Source: a virus. From it: a stretch of DNA of 23,291 nt. This document shows, in pieces, positions 17,901-23,291 of this stretch (positions within the stretch are counted from its first letter, which is position 1; each line of letters begins with the position of its first letter). The stretch spans positions 1-23,291 of the IMG/VR virus record IMGVR_UViG_3300032220_000652. One strand, 5' to 3'. The notes below the pieces were generated by a model that ran no database searches, was not told where the DNA came from, and saw only the letters and a program-made list of their open reading frames with translations. The translations under genes and the position numbers were made by a program.

Positions 17901-20900
17901 ACAGTTTACCATTAGGGACTTTAAGGGAAAAATATAAAACTTTAAACGGTGAAACAACAACTGATCTTAGTTATATATTATCTACGTTAAAAAAGTTTGG
18001 ATCAATTCATAAACTACCATATTCTTGGATTTTAAAATATGGTTCTATATGGAATAGATATAAAACATATAAAGAAACTGGGGTTGATTTTTTAGACGAT
18101 GTTTGGAAAGATTTCAACTACAAAGAAAATTGGGATCCATCAACATCAGCAACTACATATTCTTATAATTTGGTAATTGATGGTATAGCTAGAAATTTGG
18201 TTTTAGATGACACAACTGGAACACCACCTTTTACAGATATTAACACAGGATTTTACCCTCAGCTTATTGATGACTATAATGTATTTATACAAGGATTAAA
18301 ACTATTTAGTGGACAAACCCAAAATGATGGAATTTGTGTCGGTTTAAATATTTCAGGTTCTTGTACCACTTTTGAAGTTACAGGAACTTGCTCAACAAAC
18401 GGAACGGGAATTACTATTACTAATATAAGTAAAAATTATATTAAAACACCGGACACCATATTTATACCACAATTTAATTCTAGTATTCAGTTAGTTTCAC
18501 AAGTTAATGGGGTTTCAGGTGGAACAGGATTTTATACAACACCATTAAATTTTAACGTTTCTTTTACAGGGGTAACATTTAAATTGGGCGACTATGCAAA
18601 TATAACTAACAATACCAAAAACCCAATTCAAACAGGACAAATTTTAAGTGGTGCGACTGGTGTCACTGGTGTTACTATAATAAATTTTATATCAGCTTCG
18701 ACGGCCACAACTACTGTAACGCCACAAATACCACAAAATCCTTTATTACTACCACCACCTAATGTGTATGGGGAGGCAATATCGGTTTATACTTTAACTA
18801 ATGGTAATATTCTTATAGTTTTCAAACAAGGACCTCGAAAATTTGTCGTACTTAAAGAACCTAATGGTGTAATTTTACAAATCGGGCAATTAGCATCTGC
18901 AACAGACTATACAAACGATCAACTTGTGAATGAAATTATACGAGCAAAATTTGTCTTTGTATCAACTAATCCGAATGATCCACAATATGTTGTGAGTATA
19001 CAATCTGCATCACAATACGGAGGAGTAACCACAACACCAACAACTCCGGTGGTTGAGACAACAACGGACTTATTTTGTAAGGTTACAACTGTGTCTGCAC
19101 AAACATTTAGTTTTACGGTATTAAATCCGCCAATACAGGTTACTAAAATAAGTGCCAATGTTTTGAGTGGAGGAACAATTATAAATGGTCAATATTTAAG
19201 TGGCGACGTTACAATATTATCTCAAATATCAGGAACAACAGGTGGAATTGGTTTATACCAAACAACAAATATTGCCCCACCAACAATTTCAACATTTGTT
19301 GTTAAAAATTCGTTTACACAAGGAATTGGTTCACAACAAATACAAAATTATTTAGATACGGAAAAGTTAATGATGTTTAACACCACAAACTCAACTTTAT
19401 TTGAAACTTCGGGATTTGACACTTCTAATAATTTGAGAACTATGAGAGTATCTCCTTGGTCAGTATTGGTTAGAGACACTAAAAATCCTGAAGAATATTA
19501 TGTTGTTCCTTCTTTTGGGTCAAATGTTAATCAAGCGAAAGAAGAGGTGTTTAAAAACGGAAATATGAAAGTAGACCTTTCTAATAATCCTGCAATGTTT
19601 AATGGCACTGTTAGAATGTTTTGGAACTCTCCACAATATGGATGGTTTGATAATTCAAAACTTGTAAAAAATAACCCTGAAACATATCTTAAACAAATTT
19701 TAAACGAACAAAAAGAACAACAAAATTTTTTAATATCAGGAAAACAAACAGACTATACAAATTTTGAAGAATTATTTACAACGTTTGACAATCAGTTAAT
19801 GGATGAGTTTGAAAGGCATTTTTTAAATTTTAGTAAATCTCTGTATGATTTTACTAATATTTTACCTAGTAATAATAAAAAAGACAAAGAACAATCTGAC
19901 GATAGCCAAACATCTTATCAAAACTTTCATTTATTTATGAGATCTTTAATGAAAGTTTCAAAACCAGTTGGAACATCTCCAGAAACAAAACTACAATCAG
20001 TAATTGAAAATCAAAATACAATCTTCCAATCCAATTTAAAATCATTTATGGAGTATGATGTTGTGTTTAAATTCGGTAACCCAAGTAATTTTGATAAAAG
20101 GTTATTTTACACATTTTCAACAAGATACATTGAAAATCCAATAAGTTATAGTTCATACGAACAAGGAAATTTACCACCACAAATTACTTTAGCTCAATCA
20201 AAAACACAAAACCCAAAAACATGGGAGGCACTTGAATTCTATGTTGGTAATTCCACAATTCCACAATTAGAATATAAAAATTCAGGATCATATATAACTG
20301 ACTTTTTTATAGACCTTAATGTTCAGTTTAATGAAAAAAATGTAATTGATTTTACACCTTTAATTAAGATATATGCGACACAAAAATTAAATGGATTTGC
20401 CGCACCACCAAAGCCACAACCAATAAATGCTCCACCATCTAACTCTATACCCGCACCAAACGGACCTCAACCTCCTCAATTACCATCGGCACCAAATAAT
20501 CAAGGGGATGCAATAGAACTTGCAACATTACAAAGTGGTAGTACGGTAACGATATATAAATTTGGGCCAAACATATACGCTGTTTTAAGAGATCAAAATG
20601 GAACAATATTAAAACAAGGTCAAAACGCATCGGCATCAATCACCACAAACGAACAATTAAGAAAAGAAATTATACAAAGTTATTATGGGTCAATATCTTT
20701 AAATCAAAACGATCCTCAGTTTGTTAAAACTATAGTTAATGTTTCACCTTCATCTCAAAATGTTCAGGTAACTACAACCACCACACAACAACAACAAGCA
20801 CCTCCGGGATTACCAACAAATACTTCTTTTGCTAATAGCGGAACGAATGTTGCTAAATTTTATGGGTTGATGGATGGATATATCGAACAAAATAATTATT

Positions 20901-22753
20901 ATATTGGAAACGTTTTAAACGTTATGTTACCAGCGGTAAGAAAACAATTACCAAACGTATTCATTGGTGATGGTGATGGGGCTAATAGGGCACCTTTAGA
21001 AGCTGGATTTACAGAACAAACAAGATTAGAACTTTGGGAAACATTTAAATCTTTAAATGACACTTGGATTGCGGGTTTTGATTTTGAAAGTAAAACTCTT
21101 TTTGAAGACGTATTACTTGTTGATAGGGCAAGTAGAAATGTTGGTGATAAAGTTTTGGTAGATATTTATAAAATTATAGATATTTTAGAGGACGGAGCAT
21201 CAGATAGACATCAAGGAAGCACTTCATACAAAAATACATTACTTGATATGGTTACAACCATATTAACTCAAAATAATTTCCAACACTTTATGTTACCTGC
21301 GTATGTTAATTTTTATAACGTACAAGACAATCAAAAAAACCCAACCCCAAGACCTGATGGAACTTTAGACGTTGCTAATACAATGTTTGGGACTTTTTTA
21401 AATGTTGATTATAGAGAAAGTTCGCCAAAGTTTTTATGTTATTATGTAAGTAAACCTAGTGAACATCTTAACATGAAAGATAATGTTGATTATAGATTTA
21501 GAGATGATGCTTTTGACTTAAGAAGGGCTAGTGACAACCCACTAACTGAAAATCAAACAAATAAAACGGATTGGGGCAAATCAAACAAAGTTGTTGGGTT
21601 TAATGTGGACCCAACAAGTCAAACCCAACAGATTTTTAAAAGTTTTAGTGTCTCACAAGATCCTGGAAAACCAACGTCAGAATCTTTAGAAATGTTAAAC
21701 CAAATGGCGAATTTAGGTAAAAATAGAAGATCTACATCGCAATCTGTTTCTTTATATAATTTATATAAAAACAGAAGTTATGGTTGTTCTGTTGACATGA
21801 TGGGATGTGCTTTGATACAACCTATGATGTATTTTAATATTAGAAATATACCTATGTTTTCTGGTCCATATATGATTACTAAAGTCAGTCATCAAATTGG
21901 TGAGGGAGAGTTTAACACTACTATTGAAGGGGTTAGACAACCTTTTTATAGTTTACCAACCATAGATAATTTTTTACAAACCCTTAATACTCAGATATTA
22001 TCACAACTTCAAGCTAAATTGGTTGAAAAAGAAACCACAGAAAAAGCAAGCTCAGTTAATATTTTATTCCAAGCGACAAATGTTATCTCAAACTTAGATA
22101 CTCAAGATACGTTAACTAAAAATCAAGATTGTGCCGAAAGTTTAAATAGTCGATATAATAATTTTGTTGGTGTTGACGCCCCACAACAAACAACTATATC
22201 CACTAACGAATTTTATAACACAATACGAACTTTAATGATTCAAAGAAATTATGATATGACCGGAGAAACTTCATTTAATGTTGCCGCAATGGCGTTTATG
22301 TATGTTTTTGTTGATTCAGGAAATAACAATGGAAATCAACTTGTTGCGTATGAAAATAACTATAGCACTATTAACCTTAAAGAGGTATATGGTGACACAT
22401 TTTACGAATATATAAATAGAAAATATTTTTGTGTGGCTAGAGGTAATGATAAAAACATTCCAGTTGTTGGGTTTAGATCCACAAACGATTTTGTAAACTT
22501 TGTGTTAAATAAAGTTTCTGGTATAAATACTTTTTTAAGACAAGATTCTGCAACGTTTAATCAAAAATACCCAAATAACGCTGATTTGGCGAGTGTTAGT
22601 AATTTAGCAAAACAATATGTTATTCATTACCCAATTAATCAGGAACCAAATGTTTATGTTCAAATTGAAAAAAATGAAAGCAAAGAATATGATAAATTAA
22701 TTTTAGAATTTAATAAAGCTTACGATGTTTTTATTGGTTTGATTAAAAAATAA
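14906..22753 (+). CDS. Giant baseplate hub-like protein with duplicated modules
   Basis: At 2615 aa this is the largest gene. Residues about 145-255 ('FLPVIMVSLEDVKGRALFE', 'PQFTLTLKGWYGKAIKFP', 'HNFNIDLTFYGYKYTLL') look like a gp27/VgrG-type tube-like beta domain. The middle (about 300-1150) is long, helical and unassigned. Residues 1193-1210 and 1434-1451 carry adhesin-like repeats ('VSQVNGVSGGTGFY', 'LSQISGTTGGIGLY'). Module A (1289-1371) and module B (1867-1950) are homologous and flanked by Pro-rich and Thr-rich linkers. Residues about 2283-2348 ('NRSYGCSVDMMGCALIQPMM', 'FSGPYMITKVSHQIGEGEF') match the C-terminal beta domain typical of phage hub proteins. The last 180 residues ('AMAFMYVFVDSGNNNG', 'YENNYST', 'VVGFRSTNDFVNFVLNKV') faintly resemble a glucosaminidase or lysozyme-like domain, like the lysozyme fused to T4 gp5, but a catalytic Glu is not evident. 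Its start overlaps the gp53-like gene by 11 nt. Confidence 0.75.
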   Translation: MVDDQENILVELDYDNISLIDPNKTIDQEGNVKDRLVKQENLVMYANLECNVLPRTKLAVGTAMNDSQRTISVGKINFLNPGNKSFMDTAWSDELTGKNTVQGKGVNQIKQTAVKNPNKSDDYYITQNLNSNGTPGAVDNGFLGMKSIRVDINTSFLPVIMVSLEDVKGRALFEAGNNSPYAAFFQLPYPQFTLTLKGWYGKAIKFPIMLQSFTSRFDPNTHNFNIDLTFYGYKYTLLSYVNFGALMAVPQMYNNTVTQVPASITQGNEIKTDVTATAPIVVSRGYQKMKEVYSIYKSKGLIDDEFPEITLMQLKYRLENFIQEILKQFEKENMGILTDMTVYQKNLLNYQQNIFIYSNSSWFNTYTDKNNPIVLKQDSQNVFLFKPSSAESKLNATNKLDGEIKKYNDILLQNGVFGVGGKYTVGGITTPSNIDIPITLKTTQVTDLTIDKIDLVKTYVSQKNAPKGNFVETDAVIQQFKQTLQAQITTNGGIAYFFEGPKSFMEITDGMAKKASETRKKVETEISASLATKFNSQGNGGLGFVPSIRNILAVFYCQGEAFLRLLDDVHKSAWDQRENPYRRGAIFNSTSTAPSVDVKSSTQNNEPIYPWPQVIKESVGDDNKEKFEIIYPGDQTVASSYRAYSPEVWPEVEFVEQFIKGYVQRQTTGDKDAGIFEVNLQPSRISLNAIDFVVNNEILQNKEETKYFFEVYERLMLNSFYSRFSKKSGDVYSIHEVEADDEAVNMIQSLGADNPFLTKKIKEYLLDSSNYVPFLKHISNQGQGESWQNFVKGDFVTPYIKNDVKSPNVIYNGDILDSIKSQPGVSLTNPKSLVNIDKYLTGTSITNEFDFVDTYPITDFNWNKKNLANGKFLNNLTEVYDTKEVISYNDIVKTVANFDLNDGTTSKQPFTHFNFISLSTIPNILSFKTFYGSRNYKDQFVTEGNLFYNNYTNYVSDIQTTSILNSPYFINAIQKGVFNFRYKSKDLHPYKSAAYLFLNSLPLGTLREKYKTLNGETTTDLSYILSTLKKFGSIHKLPYSWILKYGSIWNRYKTYKETGVDFLDDVWKDFNYKENWDPSTSATTYSYNLVIDGIARNLVLDDTTGTPPFTDINTGFYPQLIDDYNVFIQGLKLFSGQTQNDGICVGLNISGSCTTFEVTGTCSTNGTGITITNISKNYIKTPDTIFIPQFNSSIQLVSQVNGVSGGTGFYTTPLNFNVSFTGVTFKLGDYANITNNTKNPIQTGQILSGATGVTGVTIINFISASTATTTVTPQIPQNPLLLPPPNVYGEAISVYTLTNGNILIVFKQGPRKFVVLKEPNGVILQIGQLASATDYTNDQLVNEIIRAKFVFVSTNPNDPQYVVSIQSASQYGGVTTTPTTPVVETTTDLFCKVTTVSAQTFSFTVLNPPIQVTKISANVLSGGTIINGQYLSGDVTILSQISGTTGGIGLYQTTNIAPPTISTFVVKNSFTQGIGSQQIQNYLDTEKLMMFNTTNSTLFETSGFDTSNNLRTMRVSPWSVLVRDTKNPEEYYVVPSFGSNVNQAKEEVFKNGNMKVDLSNNPAMFNGTVRMFWNSPQYGWFDNSKLVKNNPETYLKQILNEQKEQQNFLISGKQTDYTNFEELFTTFDNQLMDEFERHFLNFSKSLYDFTNILPSNNKKDKEQSDDSQTSYQNFHLFMRSLMKVSKPVGTSPETKLQSVIENQNTIFQSNLKSFMEYDVVFKFGNPSNFDKRLFYTFSTRYIENPISYSSYEQGNLPPQITLAQSKTQNPKTWEALEFYVGNSTIPQLEYKNSGSYITDFFIDLNVQFNEKNVIDFTPLIKIYATQKLNGFAAPPKPQPINAPPSNSIPAPNGPQPPQLPSAPNNQGDAIELATLQSGSTVTIYKFGPNIYAVLRDQNGTILKQGQNASASITTNEQLRKEIIQSYYGSISLNQNDPQFVKTIVNVSPSSQNVQVTTTTTQQQQAPPGLPTNTSFANSGTNVAKFYGLMDGYIEQNNYYIGNVLNVMLPAVRKQLPNVFIGDGDGANRAPLEAGFTEQTRLELWETFKSLNDTWIAGFDFESKTLFEDVLLVDRASRNVGDKVLVDIYKIIDILEDGASDRHQGSTSYKNTLLDMVTTILTQNNFQHFMLPAYVNFYNVQDNQKNPTPRPDGTLDVANTMFGTFLNVDYRESSPKFLCYYVSKPSEHLNMKDNVDYRFRDDAFDLRRASDNPLTENQTNKTDWGKSNKVVGFNVDPTSQTQQIFKSFSVSQDPGKPTSESLEMLNQMANLGKNRRSTSQSVSLYNLYKNRSYGCSVDMMGCALIQPMMYFNIRNIPMFSGPYMITKVSHQIGEGEFNTTIEGVRQPFYSLPTIDNFLQTLNTQILSQLQAKLVEKETTEKASSVNILFQATNVISNLDTQDTLTKNQDCAESLNSRYNNFVGVDAPQQTTISTNEFYNTIRTLMIQRNYDMTGETSFNVAAMAFMYVFVDSGNNNGNQLVAYENNYSTINLKEVYGDTFYEYINRKYFCVARGNDKNIPVVGFRSTNDFVNFVLNKVSGINTFLRQDSATFNQKYPNNADLASVSNLAKQYVIHYPINQEPNVYVQIEKNESKEYDKLILEFNKAYDVFIGLIKK
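18770..19020 (+). repeat. Duplicated internal module A of the hub-like protein
   Basis: This segment encodes residues about 1289-1371, starting GEAISVYTLTNGNILIVFK and ending 'NPNDPQYVVSIQSAS'. It is homologous to module B at 20504-20755. It is preceded by a Pro-rich linker (PLLLPPPNVY) and followed by a Thr-rich linker (TTTPTTPVVETTTD). Confidence 0.75.
20504..20755 (+). repeat. Duplicated internal module B of the hub-like protein
   Basis: This segment encodes residues about 1867-1950, starting GDAIELATLQSGSTVTIYK and ending 'NQNDPQFVKTIVNVSPS'. Pro-rich sequence with PQPINAPP and PQPPQLPSAPNN precedes it, and VQVTTTTTQQQQAPP follows. Shared positions with module A include 'GxAI', 'L..G....I.K.GP..(F/Y)(V/A)VL...NG.IL..GQ.AS', a helix with '(N/E)QL..EII' and 'NDPQ(Y/F)V'. 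Confidence 0.75.
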
Positions 22754-22764
22754 AATAATGTAGA

Positions 22765-22772
22765 TATTTATA
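22765..22772 (+). promoter_or_regulatory. TATTTATA candidate promoter element before the 74-aa gene
   Basis: This is an exact octamer in the 32-nt gap, 13 nt before ATG 22786, followed by ATAAAATATAATT. It would let the two downstream genes be transcribed apart from the giant hub-like gene. Confidence 0.42.
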
Positions 22773-22785
22773 ATAAAATATAATT

Positions 22786-23010
22786 ATGAATACAAAATTA
22801 TTATTAGATAATTATCTTGGAAAAAACACAAGAGTATCTGAAAAAGAAATGGGTGACGGAACAAAAGAAGTTTGTGATCTAGACACTGGTGATTGTTATA
22901 CCCTAAGAATGAAAGATGGTCTTATTGAGAGGGTTGACAATACGAAGAGAGCATTTAAAAAAATACAAGTAGAGACCACACATGGTATAAAAACATTATT
23001 AAACGGATAG
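22786..23010 (+). CDS. Unknown small protein, 74 aa
   Basis: I do not recognise this protein. It is soluble, charged and Lys/Asp/Thr-rich, starting MNTKLLLDNYLGKNTRV. A central 'VCDLDTGDCYTLRMKDGLIE' has two Cys seven residues apart in an acidic beta-hairpin-like context (possible metal or disulfide pair), followed by a basic 'NTKRAFKKIQVE' segment. It has an A/T-rich leader, a TAG stop (its large neighbours use TAA), and 1 nt separates it from the next start, indicating a shared transcript. Position after the hub-like gene gives no firm role; a small virion or assembly protein is possible. Confidence 0.65.
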   Translation: MNTKLLLDNYLGKNTRVSEKEMGDGTKEVCDLDTGDCYTLRMKDGLIERVDNTKRAFKKIQVETTHGIKTLLNG

Positions 23011-23011
23011 T

Positions 23012-23291
23012 ATGAGAATAGATGAAAAAATATTAAATGAAATTGCTAGATACAATTCAATTAATCGATATATTACTGAACAAGATGTTCCCCCAGCAGA
23101 TCCCGCTGCGGCAGGAGCACCCCCACCACCATTAGATCCCGCTGCGGCAGGAGCACCACCACCCCCAGCAGATCCCGCTGCGGCAGGAGCACCAGCTCCA
23201 CCAACACCTGTTGATGTTGCTGCGGACCCTGATGTTGAAGAAGTTGGAGGAGAAGAAGGTGAAGGTGAAGAAGGTGTTGAAGAACTTGATA
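23012..23291 (+). CDS. Pro/Ala-repeat, acidic protein, 3' end outside window
   Basis: The frame runs from ATG 23012 to the window edge (93 full codons). The N-terminus MRIDEKILNEIARYNSINRY, followed by ITEQD, is an amphipathic helix. Three copies of a 12-residue DPAAAGAPPPPx unit follow, then a highly acidic tail (DPDVEEVGGEEGEGEEGVEE). This is a disordered linker or spacer between an N-terminal helix and whatever follows. The helix-plus-'EQ' start resembles short N-terminal segments seen on several phage virion proteins (possibly a capsid-targeting or pro-sequence); this is only a guess. The GC-rich repeat contrasts with the AT-rich surroundings. The ATG follows the previous TAG by 1 nt. Confidence 0.7.
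   Translation, partial: MRIDEKILNEIARYNSINRYITEQDVPPADPAAAGAPPPPLDPAAAGAPPPPADPAAAGAPAPPTPVDVAADPDVEEVGGEEGEGEEGVEELD
23099..23206 (+). repeat. GC-rich 36-bp in-frame tandem repeat, 3 copies
   Basis: Units at 23099-23134, 23135-23170 and 23171-23206 share an identical core of 22 nt beginning GATCCCGCTGCGGCAGGAG. The last ~14 nt of each unit differ only in Pro/Ala codons. Each encodes DPAAAGAPxPPx. Exact 36-bp periodicity and identical cores point to recent expansion by slippage or unequal crossing-over. Confidence 0.9.

Noticed and set aside
21163-21170. TATTTATA inside the hub-like gene
   Set aside because: It encodes part of VDIYKIID in frame and is far from any start codon; expected by chance in AT-rich DNA. 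It shows the octamer is not exclusive to promoters.

Overview
The window is one late structural block of a tailed phage with a contractile (T4-like, myovirus) tail. Three observations support this. A tail sheath protein is followed by a tail tube protein of the T4 gp19 type and length. A chaperone / tape-measure cassette comes next, followed by very large baseplate proteins. The DNA is strongly AT-rich, almost all stops are TAA, and starts lie behind A-rich leaders with no Shine-Dalgarno sequence. Together with an OmpA-like domain of the 'GxAS...YN..LS.RR' variant, this suggests a Bacteroidota host, but the host is an inference. No integrase, transposase, tRNA or CRISPR array is visible. The sequence is probably from a lytic phage or a metagenomic phage contig.

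Layout. 1-423: 3' part of a virion/neck protein. 450-1490: T4 gp15-like tail terminator. 1487-1651 (minus strand): a 54-aa ribbon-helix-helix (RHH) regulator, convergent with the gp15-like gene and divergent from the sheath gene. 1689-1740: a perfect 12-bp dyad between these two divergent genes. 1771-5106: an unusually large tail sheath (1111 aa) with a Thr-rich linker, then a terminator. 5183-6013: HAD-fold hydrolase. 6132-6620: tail tube, then a terminator. 6750-7520: gp26-like baseplate/tail-assembly chaperone with an apparent +1-frameshift extension to 7656. 7682-9433: candidate tape measure. 9516-14591: 1691-aa baseplate protein with an OmpA-like domain. 14593-14916: gp53/LysM-like wedge protein. 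14906-22753: 2615-aa hub-like protein with duplicated internal modules and adhesin-like repeats. 22786-23010: unknown 74-aa protein. 23012-end: start of a Pro-rich/acidic protein with a GC-rich 36-bp tandem repeat.

Working model. The gp15-like protein caps the sheath and tube. The gp26-like protein, and a longer frameshifted form, would act as tail-assembly chaperones, and the tape measure sets tail length. The two giant proteins and the gp53-like protein build the baseplate and hub. An octamer TATTTATA (or TATTTATT) lies 3-35 nt upstream of six plus-strand genes and also upstream of the minus-strand RHH gene. It is a candidate phage promoter. The RHH gene and the dyad next to it could control the sheath transcript.

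The most interesting items are the predicted +1 frameshift (UUU-C next to a CGG codon), the RHH/dyad divergent promoter, the duplicated linker-flanked module in the hub protein, and the fusion of OmpA-like, LysM-like and hub-like parts into a few giant baseplate chains.
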